A stretch of 64,000 nt of DNA. Origin: JAIBJP01 sp035601195 (lineage in GTDB: Bacteria; Actinomycetota; Thermoleophilia; Gaiellales; Gaiellaceae). Within the stretch, counting starts at the first letter, position 1; the number at the start of each line of letters is the position of its first letter. This document shows positions 8,867-16,646 of the stretch, piece by piece. The DNA is taken from contig DATNOU010000101.1 in NCBI GenBank assembly GCA_035601195.1, forward strand, positions 1 through 64,000, given 5' to 3'. The translations under genes were made by a program, and so were the position numbers. The notes under the pieces are model-generated. The model saw nothing but the letters and a program-made list of their open reading frames with translations. It was not told the origin of the DNA and did no database searches.

Positions 8867-10471
8867 CTAACGACGCGTTCGCAGCACCGGCACAGCCAAA
8901 ACGGCTGCCCCGGCCCAGAGCCAGAGCGCCAGCGGAAACGCGCTGACCGCTCCGAGTGGGGCGAAAACTGCCGCTGCAAGGAGCGCGGCGCCCCAGCCCA
9001 CGACCCCCCAGAGACCCCTCGCCCTGGCATAGGGCGCGGCGATCGTCGCGGCCGCGAGCACCGCCGCTTCGATCCAGAGGGCCGGATGTGCCGAGAAGAA
9101 GGCGTTGATGGCGTCGGCTGCCCTGCCCGGATGCGGCGACCCCGCGAGGCCGAGGGTTGCGGGCGGTTCCTCCCCCGTGAACGGGAGAGGCGTTTCGGTC
9201 AGCACAGCCACCACAGCTGCGGCGGGAACTGCGGCCGCCGCGAGCAACGAGCGGCGCAAGGCTCCGCGTGCGCTGAGGACAAGGGCTGGAAGGAGCACCA
9301 GAGCGTGTGCCGGGGCAAGCACGGGACCGAGCAGGAAGAGGAAACCGGCGCGCGCGTCGCCCGCGAAGAGAGCGAACCAGACGAGCGCGAAGGCGGCGTA
9401 CACGAGCGCGAGGCCGAGAGACAGGTTGCCGAGCGGAAGGATCGGGATCGCGAGGGCGAAACCAAGCCCGGCGGCGGGGCTCCACAATCCCGCCAGAGCG
9501 GCGACTGCGGCGACGAGGAAGGGCCAGCCGGAAGGGAAGAAGGGCAGAAGCCAGACCGCGCAGCCTCCGTAGACGGCAGCCAGCGCGGCCGGGCCGGCAC
9601 GCTCTGCGAGCTGTGTCCGCGACGTCGTCCCGCGTTGCCGCTCGCTTCGCGCACTCCACGCAGTCCGCAGGTCCGCCGCCGCTTCCTTCGCCTCAGGCCG
9701 CCGCCCGGGAGCCGGCGTGAGCATGGCGTCGACGGTCGCCGTGAGCCTCCGGGGCAAGTCGGGCCGCAGGGCAACGAGGGAGGGAGCTCCGGCCGCGACT
9801 CGCCGTGCCGTCTCCAGTGGAGAGATGGCCGAGAACGGGTGCCGCCCCGCCAGCGCTTCCCACAGGAAGACTCCCACCGACCAGACATCCGCAGCGCCGG
9901 TGGCGTCGTGGCCGGCGAGCCGCTCGGGGGCGATGTAGGCGAGGGTCCCAGGCACGTCGCCGACAGCGGTGAGAGTGTCGGCTTCCTCGAGCTGCGCGAG
10001 GCCGAAGTCGAGCACGCGCACGGAGACGTCCTCCGATTCCTCGAGCATCACGTTGGCCGGCTTGACGTCCCGGTGCACGACCCCCTTGCTGTGCGCGTGC
10101 GCGAGTGCCTCCAACATCTGCGCTCCCGCCTCTACGGCGTCGGCGTCGTCGAGCTCGCCGTGACGAAGGGCCTGCCGCAGCGTACGGCCCGGGATGTATT
10201 CGTAGGCGACATAGACGTGCCGGTCGTCACGCTCGAGCGCGAGCGCTCGTAGGCAACGCGGGTGGCGCAGCCGGGTCGCGGCCTCCACCTCTCGCTCGGC
10301 TCGCGACCCGGCCTTGCCTTCTCGAGGGACGACTTTGAGCGCGACATCACGAGCCGAGCGCTCGTCCCGCACGAGCCAGACCGAGCCCGACCCCCCGCTG
10401 CCGAGCGGTCGCAGGGGTCGGTAACGGCCAAGGACGAGATGGTCGTGGTGAAGGGCGACGGCGCGCTCCAT
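8867..10471 (-). CDS. Serine/threonine kinase fused to a polytopic membrane domain
   Basis: The first ~270 of 534 residues form a protein kinase: GSGGSGSV loop 24-31, Lys46, HRDVKPAN 133-140, DFG 155-157 and an APE-type activation segment. From about residue 305 the protein is a chain of roughly nine or ten hydrophobic helices with almost no extracytoplasmic loops and no PASTA, NHL or other sensor domain. It heads the operon where mycobacteria carry pknA elsewhere in the order. It probably senses something within the membrane, such as lipid II or membrane state; that is inference. The catalytic residues look intact. It is not PknB, which lies at 1618-3540. Confidence 0.88.
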   Translation of the reverse strand: MERAVALHHDHLVLGRYRPLRPLGSGGSGSVWLVRDERSARDVALKVVPREGKAGSRAEREVEAATRLRHPRCLRALALERDDRHVYVAYEYIPGRTLRQALRHGELDDADAVEAGAQMLEALAHAHSKGVVHRDVKPANVMLEESEDVSVRVLDFGLAQLEEADTLTAVGDVPGTLAYIAPERLAGHDATGAADVWSVGVFLWEALAGRHPFSAISPLETARRVAAGAPSLVALRPDLPRRLTATVDAMLTPAPGRRPEAKEAAADLRTAWSARSERQRGTTSRTQLAERAGPAALAAVYGGCAVWLLPFFPSGWPFLVAAVAALAGLWSPAAGLGFALAIPILPLGNLSLGLALVYAAFALVWFALFAGDARAGFLFLLGPVLAPAHALVLLPALVLSARGALRRSLLAAAAVPAAAVVAVLTETPLPFTGEEPPATLGLAGSPHPGRAADAINAFFSAHPALWIEAAVLAAATIAAPYARARGLWGVVGWGAALLAAAVFAPLGAVSAFPLALWLWAGAAVLAVPVLRTRR

Positions 10472-10524
10472 CGGCGTCCTGCTCTTGGCTGTAGACGCTT
10501 AAACTCCTGCTATCGCCGGGCAGG

Positions 10525-11706
10525 GTGGTAGACTCGACCAACTTTCGGCCCCCTCTCTCGGACATGTTCGAGCGCGAGCGCACCGATCCCCAGACCGACA
10601 TCGAGTTCGACTTCTTCGACGAGTCTCCAACCGTCGAGTCGTCGGACCGGGAGCGACCGACCCCTCGGCGCGGGCCGCGCATGCCTTCACGGCCTCCGGG
10701 CGGCGGCGGCCCTCAGCCCTCGCTTTTTCGGCTCGGGATTCTCATCGCGGGAGCGATCCTCCTCGCGGTCATCCTCGTCCTCTGGGTCAACAGCTGCCGC
10801 TCGGGGCAGAAGAAGGCCGAGTACCGCTCGTACATGGAAGCGGTCACGGGTCGGGCCAGCGAGTCTGAGCAGGTCGGAAAGCGGTTGAACCAGCTGATCA
10901 CAACGCCCGGAATCAAGCTTGCCGACCTCCGCGACGAGCTCGACGGGCTCCGCCAGCAGTCCACCCAGCTCCTCGCCAGTGCGCGCAAGCTCGAGCCGCC
11001 GGGCCCGCTGCGCGACGAGCAGGAGAGCCTCGTGCAGGCGTTCGAGTTTCGGGTCACGGGGCTCGACGGGCTCGCGCAGGCATTTTCTCAGGTGCAGTCG
11101 ACCAAGGAGGCCGCCGAGGCCGGCCAGAGGCTTTCGATTCCTGCCCAACGCCTCGTGGCCAGCGACGTCGTCTACGCGGACCTTTTCTACGAGGGCTCGC
11201 GCACGGTGATGAACAAGGAGGGGGTCCAGGGCATTCCGATTCCGGAGTCCAACTTCGTCCAGAACGGAGACCTGGCCAGCCCGACTGCTTGGAGCCTGAT
11301 CGTCGAGCGGCTGACCCGGAGTCCGTCCGCGGGTGGCCTGCATGGCAGTCAGATCGTCAGCGTGATCGTGCAGCCCGGGGCGCAGCAGCTCTCGCCCACT
11401 GAGGACAACACCGTCAAGGCATCTGACCGCCTCTCGTTCCAGGTGCTCGTGAAGAACTCGGGCGAGAGCCAGGAGACCCAGATCACGGTCTCCCTGACGA
11501 TCCAGCAGAGCCCGGAGCCGGTCCGGCGCAAGCAGGTAATCGACCTCATCAACCCAGGCGAGACCAAGACAGTCGTCTTCCGCAACCTCGGCCCGCCTTC
11601 GTTCGGGACGCGGACGATCGTGAAGGTCAACGTGGATCCGGTCACCGGCGAGAAGAACACGGCGAACAACACCGCTGAGTACCCGGTGATCTTCACCCTC
11701 GGATAG
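10525..11706 (+). CDS. Membrane-anchored protein with C-terminal CARDB-like domain
   Basis: 393 residues from GTG 10525; ATG 10564 (giving MFERERTDPQ) is an alternative start. An acidic, proline-rich cytoplasmic N-terminus of about 70 residues leads to one membrane helix (about 73-92), a mostly helical extracytoplasmic region, and a beta-rich C-terminus. The latter contains LSFQVLVKNSGESQETQITVSL and VNVDPVTGEKNTANNTAEY, the look of a CARDB (cell-adhesion-related) beta-sandwich. It diverges from the kinase operon across about 50 bases, so the two may share regulation and this may be a wall-facing structural or kinase-regulated protein. No enzymatic motif is visible and the function is unknown. 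Confidence 0.8.
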   Translation: MVDSTNFRPPLSDMFERERTDPQTDIEFDFFDESPTVESSDRERPTPRRGPRMPSRPPGGGGPQPSLFRLGILIAGAILLAVILVLWVNSCRSGQKKAEYRSYMEAVTGRASESEQVGKRLNQLITTPGIKLADLRDELDGLRQQSTQLLASARKLEPPGPLRDEQESLVQAFEFRVTGLDGLAQAFSQVQSTKEAAEAGQRLSIPAQRLVASDVVYADLFYEGSRTVMNKEGVQGIPIPESNFVQNGDLASPTAWSLIVERLTRSPSAGGLHGSQIVSVIVQPGAQQLSPTEDNTVKASDRLSFQVLVKNSGESQETQITVSLTIQQSPEPVRRKQVIDLINPGETKTVVFRNLGPPSFGTRTIVKVNVDPVTGEKNTANNTAEYPVIFTLG

Positions 11707-11716
11707 GTTAGGTGGC

Positions 11717-12202
11717 GTGCCCAGCTCACTGACCACGGCGGTCGGCTGGGTCGCGATCGGCGCGGCCGCCGCAGGTTTTCTAGCCCTTCTCCTCGCTATC
11801 GCGTTCTTCGTCCAGATACGGCGCGTGCGCCAGGCGCAGAAGGTGCTGATCGGGCGCGACAAGGACGACCTCGTCGAGTTCGCCGTGTCGCTGCAGGCCC
11901 GCATCGACGACCTCCATCGGGCTGTCGACGAGGTTGCTGCGGGGCTGTCTCGCATCGACAAGCGGGTGGACGGATGTCTCTCGCACACGTCGATCGTCCG
12001 CTACGACGCCTACGAGGACGCCGGCGGGCACCAGTCGGCTTCGATGGCGTTCCTCGACGCTGCGAGGTCGGGGGTCATCGTGAGCGCGATCCAGGGGCGC
12101 GACTACGCGCGCATCTACGTGAAGGAGCTCGATCGTGGCCGGCCTTCCCTTGCCCTCTCGCCGGAAGAGCAGGAAGCGGTCGACCGCGCCATGGCATATT
12201 GA
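11717..12202 (+). CDS. DUF4446 family membrane protein
   Basis: 161 residues with GTG start. One N-terminal membrane helix (about 8-33) is followed by a coiled-coil-like segment (roughly 40-85) and a small C-terminal domain. The C-terminal portion, with VRYDAYEDAGGHQSASMAFLD and SAIQGRDYARIYVKEL, is the recognisable DUF4446 signature widespread in Actinobacteria and Firmicutes. The biochemical role is not established. It is 10 bases downstream of the CARDB-like gene and is probably cotranscribed with it. Confidence 0.88.
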   Translation: MPSSLTTAVGWVAIGAAAAGFLALLLAIAFFVQIRRVRQAQKVLIGRDKDDLVEFAVSLQARIDDLHRAVDEVAAGLSRIDKRVDGCLSHTSIVRYDAYEDAGGHQSASMAFLDAARSGVIVSAIQGRDYARIYVKELDRGRPSLALSPEEQEAVDRAMAY

Positions 12203-12208
12203 GCATGT

Positions 12209-12616
12209 ATGACGTACCGCAAGGCTGAGATCAGGCCCTACGAACAGGCAGACGAGCCGCTCCTCTTCGGCCTCGCAAGCCTCGATCGCGGCGCGGACGA
12301 GACGACGCTGGGGGTCCTCGACCGCGAGACGGTCTTCGTCGCCGAGGTCGGAGGCGCGCCCGCGGGGTACGTGGCCCTCGAGCAGGGCGAGCAGGCAGTC
12401 CGCGTCGACCAGCTCTTCGTGAGCCCGGAGCACGAGGCGGAAGGCGTCGGGCGCCAGCTGCTCGAGTTCGCGGAGGGCTACGCGATTTGGCAGGATGCCC
12501 GCGCGCTCCAGGTCGTCGTGGAATCCGACGACGACCGGGCGCTGGCCTTCTACCGTGGCCGAGGGTTCAAGCCGGTTGCGGACGATCTGCTGGAGTTGTT
12601 GCTGCCGCAGCGTTAG
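12209..12616 (+). CDS. GNAT-family N-acetyltransferase
   Basis: 135 residues with a GNAT fold: the beta-4/alpha-3 region VDQLFVSPEHEAEGVGRQLLEFAE contains the acetyl-CoA loop (E-x-E-G-V-G-R), and DDDRALAFYRGRGFKPV is the typical end of the domain. It would transfer an acetyl group from acetyl-CoA to an amine, but the substrate cannot be inferred. It starts 6 bases after the DUF4446 gene and is probably in the same transcript. Confidence 0.88.
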   Translation: MTYRKAEIRPYEQADEPLLFGLASLDRGADETTLGVLDRETVFVAEVGGAPAGYVALEQGEQAVRVDQLFVSPEHEAEGVGRQLLEFAEGYAIWQDARALQVVVESDDDRALAFYRGRGFKPVADDLLELLLPQR

Positions 12617-12631
12617 TTACGATTTGGCCTG

Positions 12632-13132
12632 ATGCAGCAGGTCCTCGTCCTCAACGCCAGCTACGAGCCTCTGAACGTCTGCACGGTACGGCGTGCTCAC
12701 GTGCTCGTCTTCAAGGGGAAGGCCGAGGTGCTCGAAGACCTGCCTCGACCACTTCGCTCCGCCAGCGACACGTTTCTCTGGCCACACGTGATCCGGCTCA
12801 TCCAGTACGTGCGCGTTCCGCGCGCGGTGAAGCGCAAGATCTCGCGCCGGGCTCTCTTCGCGCGTGACGGCTGGCGCTGCCAGTACTGCGGCACCTCGGG
12901 GAAGCTGACCCTGGACCACGTCGTCCCGCGCAGCCGCGGGGGCGATTCCGTGTGGGAGAACGTGGTCACCTCCTGCGCCCCGTGCAACCTGAGGAAGGGG
13001 AATCGCCTCCTCGACGAGGTGCATATGCACCTGATCGCCCCGCCGCGACCGCCCGCGCCGGCGCTCTTCGTGACGCTCTCGGCTCCGAAGATCCCGGACG
13101 GCTGGCAGCCCTACCTCATCGCTTTCGGCTGA
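12632..13132 (+). CDS. HNH endonuclease family protein
   Basis: 166 residues. An N-terminal region starts VLVLNASYEPLNV, as is common in this widespread actinobacterial HNH family. The nuclease motif follows: CQYCG, LDHVVPRSRGGDSVWENVV and C-x-x-C-N with KGNRL, i.e. two zinc-binding CxxC pairs around a beta-beta-alpha-metal fold with D-H as the catalytic pair. The family is chromosomal and conserved, often with unknown cellular role. No intron, phage or restriction genes are adjacent. It converges with glnA across the palindromic repeats. Confidence 0.92.
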   Translation: MQQVLVLNASYEPLNVCTVRRAHVLVFKGKAEVLEDLPRPLRSASDTFLWPHVIRLIQYVRVPRAVKRKISRRALFARDGWRCQYCGTSGKLTLDHVVPRSRGGDSVWENVVTSCAPCNLRKGNRLLDEVHMHLIAPPRPPAPALFVTLSAPKIPDGWQPYLIAFG

Positions 13133-13139
13133 CTTTTTT

Positions 13140-13216
13140 GGACACGCCGGGGTCTGACCCCAGCGTGTCCGTTTAGGTCAGACCTTTTTGGACACCGGGG
13201 TCAGACCCCGGTGTCC
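13140..13216. repeat. Tandem pair of palindromic repeats (copies 3 and 4)
   Basis: Two units lie head to tail, each preceded by GAC plus a T-run. Unit one (13140-13170) has GGACACGC as its outer arm, the core GGGGTC-T-GACCCC at 13149-13161 and GCGTGTCC as the closing arm. Unit two (13190-13216) is a perfect palindrome: GGACACCGGGGTC, a central A, and its reverse complement. AGGTCAGACCT (13175-13185) is a small palindrome between them. The pair fills the gap between convergent HNH and glnA genes, where the hairpins could also act as a bidirectional transcription stop. Confidence 0.85.
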
Positions 13217-13224
13217 ATTTGGGT

Positions 13225-14667
13225 CTACGCGTCGTAGTAGAGCGCGAACTCGGCCGGGTGCGGCCGCAGGCGGACGACGTCCACCTCGTTCTCGCGCTTG
13301 TACTCGATCCACGTGCGGATGAGGTCTTCGCTGAAGACGCCGCCGCGGGTCAGGAACGTGTGGTCGGACTCGAGGGAGTCGAGCGCCTCCGAGAGCGAGC
13401 CCGGCACCTGGGCGATGCGGCCGCTCGGGTCCTCGAAGAGGTCGTAGTCCGCCGGCGAGCCCGGGTCGAGGTCGTTCTCCACGCCGTCGATTCCGGCCAT
13501 CAGCATCGCCGCGAAGGCGAGGTACGGGTTGGCGGTGGCGTCCGGGCAGCGGAACTCGATGCGCTTCGCCTTCGCCGACGACGAGTACATTGGGATGCGA
13601 ATCGCGGCCGAGCGGTTGCGCTGCGAATAGACGAGGTTCACCGGGGCCTCGTAGCCGGGCACGAGCCGGCGGTAGGAGTTCGTCGTCGGGGCGCAGAACG
13701 CGAGCAGGGCGGGCGCGTGCATGAGGAGGCCGCCCAGGTACTGGCGAGCGAGCAGCGAGAGGCCGGCGTAGCCCGATTTGTCCGCCATCAGCGGCGTCCC
13801 CTTCAGCCAGAGCGACTGATGGGTGTGCATGCCCGAGCCGTTGTCGCCGAAGAGCGGCTTCGGCATGAAGGTCGCGGTCTTCCCATGCGCCCGGGCGACG
13901 TTGCGGACGACGTACTTGTAGGTCATGACCTGGTCGGCCATGCGCGTGAGCGTCTCGTAGCGAAGGTCGATCTCGCACTGGCCGCCGGAGGCGACCTCGT
14001 GGTGGTGGAACTCGCAAGGGATTCCCAGCCGCTCGAGCGTCAGCACCATCGCTGTGCGGATGTCGGCGAGGGTGTCGTGCGGCGCGGGCGGGAAGTAGCC
14101 CCCCTTCTCGCGCACCGTGTAGCCGAGGCCCGGCTTGCCGGAGTTCCAATGGCCCTCGGCCGAGTCGACGGCGTAGTGGGAAGCGTTGATCCCCGTCTCG
14201 TAGGAGACCTCGTCGAAAAGGAAGAACTCGCACTCCGGGCCGAAGTACGCCGTGTCGGCAATGCCCGTCGCCAGGAGGTGCTCTTCGGCTCGCCGGGCGA
14301 TGCGGCGCGGGTCGCGGTGATATGGCTCGCGCGTCAACGGATCGGCGATCTCGCAGATGAGCGAGAGCGTCGGTTCGGCCGTAAACGGGTCCAGCACGGC
14401 GGTCGCCGGATCCGGCATGAGGAGCATGTCGCTCTCCGCGATGCCCTGCCAGCCGCGGATCGACGACCCGTCGAAGCCGAGACCTTCGTCGAACGCAGAC
14501 GCGTCGAGGGCCCGCAGCGGCATCGTCATGTGCTGCCAGCTCCCGAGCAGGTCGCAGAACTTGAGGTCGACCATCTTGGCCTTCGTCTCGCTGGCCCACG
14601 CAATCGCCTCGTCAGGCTTGGGCTGCGCTCCGTTGGCCAGGTAGTGCTTGTCCGCAATTCGCTCCAT
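13225..14667 (-). CDS. glnA: Glutamine synthetase type I (beta subtype)
   Basis: Makes glutamine from glutamate, ammonia and ATP as a dodecamer. The 480 residues include LGFDGSSIRGW, the metal-binding stretch GPECEFFLFD, GDNGSGMHTHQSLW, the ATP-site NRSAAIRIP, and the GSI-beta features of a longer mid-region insertion. Near the C-terminus YDLFEDPSGRIAQVPGSL aligns with the adenylylation segment of the E. coli enzyme, with the target tyrosine present, so GlnE-type control is likely. A strong ribosome site (AAGGAGGG) precedes the ATG. It is paralogous to the shorter enzyme at 16647-18005. Confidence 0.96.
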   Translation of the reverse strand: MERIADKHYLANGAQPKPDEAIAWASETKAKMVDLKFCDLLGSWQHMTMPLRALDASAFDEGLGFDGSSIRGWQGIAESDMLLMPDPATAVLDPFTAEPTLSLICEIADPLTREPYHRDPRRIARRAEEHLLATGIADTAYFGPECEFFLFDEVSYETGINASHYAVDSAEGHWNSGKPGLGYTVREKGGYFPPAPHDTLADIRTAMVLTLERLGIPCEFHHHEVASGGQCEIDLRYETLTRMADQVMTYKYVVRNVARAHGKTATFMPKPLFGDNGSGMHTHQSLWLKGTPLMADKSGYAGLSLLARQYLGGLLMHAPALLAFCAPTTNSYRRLVPGYEAPVNLVYSQRNRSAAIRIPMYSSSAKAKRIEFRCPDATANPYLAFAAMLMAGIDGVENDLDPGSPADYDLFEDPSGRIAQVPGSLSEALDSLESDHTFLTRGGVFSEDLIRTWIEYKRENEVDVVRLRPHPAEFALYYDA

Positions 14668-14846
14668 CCGCCCTCCTTAACGAGAAAAGCCCCACGGGTC
14701 GAGGACTCCTGAGGCACCGTCGCCTGCGACAAACGCCGTCGGCGGCGCTCGCCGGGAGAAACGCTAGCTCGCGGGGTGGACGGAGCTGGGCGGCGCCGGT
14801 ATCGTGGACGGCGGCATGTTCCTCGCCAGAGTCTGAGACATCCGTT

Positions 14847-14872
14847 GCCGGGGCCCGCCTGGCCCGGCTTTT
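14847..14872 (+). terminator. Hairpin with T-tract upstream of the ABC exporter
   Basis: GCCGGGGCC (14847-14855) pairs with GGCCCGGC (14861-14868), with one bulged G and a CGCCT loop. It is followed directly by TTTT at 14869-14872. It lies on the plus strand about 50 bases before the exporter ATPase. It could be an attenuator of that operon or the end of a short upstream transcript; no gene was found upstream on this strand. Confidence 0.5.
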
Positions 14873-14920
14873 GCTTGCGCTACTCGACTCTGACGCGTTT
14901 CACCCGAAGGAGCATGCCGA

Positions 14921-15712
14921 ATGACTGCAGTACAGGTTTCCCAACTCAGTAAGGACTTCCTCCGCCGTGAAGGGCGGCTGCGCCGACGGCGTGTGAACGC
15001 GCTTCGCGACGTCACGTTCACGATGGAGCGTGGCGAGTGCGTGGCGATCCTCGGCCCAAACGGCTCCGGCAAGTCCACGCTCATCCGCCTGCTGGCCACC
15101 CTGCTGTTGCACGACGGCGGAAGCGCGCGCGTCTTCGGACACGACGTCTTCGCGGACCCGCGTGCGGTACGCCGACTCGTGAACCGCGTGTCTGTCGAAG
15201 CGTCCTTCTTCAAGAAAATGTCGTCGTCGGAGAACCTGAGTTACGCCGCGCGTTTCTACGGAATGACTCCGCGGGAGACAAGCTCGCAAATCCCCGAGAT
15301 CCTCGAGAACGTCGGTTTCCCAGTGGAGCGCAAGGGCGAGCCGATGGAGAATCTCTCGCGCGGCATGCAGCAGAAGGTCGCGCTCGCTCGTGCGCTCTTG
15401 ACGTCGCCGGTCCTCCTGCTCCTCGACGAGCCGACCACCGGGCTCGATCCGCGCTCCAAGCTCGAGGTGCAGAACTTCATCCGCGCGGTCCGCCGCGCGC
15501 ACGACGCGACCATCCTCCTCTGCACGCACGATCTGGATGAAGCCGAGGCGTTGGCGGACCGCATTGGGATCCTCCACCGCGGTGAGCTGATCGCGCTAGG
15601 AACAGCCGAGGAGCTCAAGGAGCGCTACGTCTCCGCGACGCTCGAGGAGGCCTTCTTCGCGGCTACGGGTCGGGTCCTTTCCGACGACGAAGAAGCGGAG
15701 GAGGACGCATGA
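14921..15712 (+). CDS. ABC-2 type exporter, ATP-binding subunit
   Basis: 263-residue nucleotide-binding protein with Walker A GPNGSGKST, a Q-loop-like region, the signature LSRGMQQKVALARAL, Walker B LLLLDEPTTGLD and a switch histidine in CTHDLDEAE. The DrrA/CcmA-like C-terminal tail suits export of lipids, polysaccharides or drugs; the substrate is unknown. The ATG is preceded by AAGGAG. The stop overlaps the permease start by 4 bases (ATGA). The neighbours on both sides are glutamine synthetases, but no functional link is evident. Confidence 0.94.
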   Translation: MTAVQVSQLSKDFLRREGRLRRRRVNALRDVTFTMERGECVAILGPNGSGKSTLIRLLATLLLHDGGSARVFGHDVFADPRAVRRLVNRVSVEASFFKKMSSSENLSYAARFYGMTPRETSSQIPEILENVGFPVERKGEPMENLSRGMQQKVALARALLTSPVLLLLDEPTTGLDPRSKLEVQNFIRAVRRAHDATILLCTHDLDEAEALADRIGILHRGELIALGTAEELKERYVSATLEEAFFAATGRVLSDDEEAEEDA

Positions 15713-16542
15713 GAGGCGCGGCGACCGCCCTGCGCGGCGAGCTCATCGGCCTCGGCGGTGTCGTCGAGAGGAACGTCTACCTCGTTCGCCGCTACATCTG
15801 GTGGGATATCGCCTTCTTCGTCTGGACGCTCGCGAACACGCTCACCATCGTCTTCATCGCGAAGGGCGTCGAGGCCGCCGGCGGCCAGATCGACGTCGAG
15901 CGCACGACGACGATCCTGCTCATCGGCGCGATCATCTGGGCGTATCTCGGCATCATCTTCGAGATCCTCACGGAGACCGTCGCGTGGGAACGGTGGGAGG
16001 GCACCATCGAGTACACGTTCATGGCGCCGGTCTCGCGTCCCGTCCACCTCGGCGGCATGGGTGTCTTCGCCATCGCGTACGGGATCGTTCGTGCCGTCTT
16101 CCTCTTCCTCGTGGTCGCGTTCTTCTTCGACCTCGAGATGCCGCAGGCCGACTTCACGGCCGCGCTCGTCGTCCTGGCCGTCGCCTCGATCTCCTTCGTC
16201 GGGATCGGGATGATGACCGCGGTGATGCCGCTCATCTCCCCGGAGAAGGGCGTTCAGCTGGGCTTCATCGCGCAGGGAGTCCTACTGGTCGTCTCGGGCG
16301 TGTATTACCCGGTCGACGTGCTGCCGGGCTGGATGCAGGCGCTCGCAGTGATCTCCCCCGCGACCTACGCGCTCGAGGGCATTCGCCATGCCATCCTCGA
16401 CGGCGCCGGTGTGGGCGCGGTCTGGGGGGACATCTGGCCGCTGATCGTCATCGGTACGGTCACGATTCCACTCGGCCTCGAGGTCTTCCGACGCGGCGAG
16501 CGCTATGCAAAGCGCCACGGCAAGCTCAAGCGATCCGGCTGA
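15709..16542 (+). CDS. ABC-2 type exporter, permease subunit
   Basis: 277 residues with six predicted membrane helices of the ABC2_membrane family. The usual motif VSGVYYPVDVLPGWMQ lies between helices 5 and 6, followed by SPATYALEGIRHAIL. It forms the membrane part of the exporter with the preceding ATPase, whose stop it overlaps. Substrate unknown. Confidence 0.92.
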   Translation: MRGAATALRGELIGLGGVVERNVYLVRRYIWWDIAFFVWTLANTLTIVFIAKGVEAAGGQIDVERTTTILLIGAIIWAYLGIIFEILTETVAWERWEGTIEYTFMAPVSRPVHLGGMGVFAIAYGIVRAVFLFLVVAFFFDLEMPQADFTAALVVLAVASISFVGIGMMTAVMPLISPEKGVQLGFIAQGVLLVVSGVYYPVDVLPGWMQALAVISPATYALEGIRHAILDGAGVGAVWGDIWPLIVIGTVTIPLGLEVFRRGERYAKRHGKLKRSG

Positions 16543-16596
16543 CTCCAGCTTTCAGAAACCGTGTGTAGACTCCGATAGGTGTTTTGAGGCGACGAG

Positions 16597-16633
16597 GCCT
16601 CGGACGGGAGCTCCGTCCGGGGCTCTTTGCATT
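16597..16633 (+). promoter_or_regulatory. Attenuator-like hairpin in the leader of the second glutamine synthetase
   Basis: GCCTCGGACGG (16597-16607) can pair over 11 positions, with one G-T wobble, with CCGTCCGGGGC (16613-16623). The loop is GAGCT, and the T-rich TCTTTGCATTT follows. It sits 13 bases before the AAGGAGG ribosome site at 16635-16641. The shape is that of an intrinsic terminator inside the leader, so read-through could be regulated. An ANTAR antiterminator is encoded 7 kb away; linking the two is speculation. Confidence 0.5.
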
Positions 16634-16646
16634 TAAGGAGGTAGCA

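Noticed and set aside
8699..10252. 517-codon plus-strand frame opposite fhaA and the membrane kinase
   Set aside because: Low-complexity Arg/Gly/Glu translation with no motifs. The minus-strand kinase and FHA domains are unambiguous.
13140..13216. CRISPR array
   Set aside because: There are only two units with palindromic, non-identical repeats and no unique spacers or cas genes. It fits the dispersed palindrome family instead.
13140..13216. Classical intrinsic terminators
   Set aside because: The T-runs precede rather than follow the hairpins on both relevant strands, so canonical termination is not supported, though the hairpins may still slow transcription.
14668..14920. Glutamine riboswitch upstream of the beta-type glnA
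   Set aside because: No recognisable glnA RNA consensus was seen in the 250 bases upstream; only a normal ribosome site is evident.
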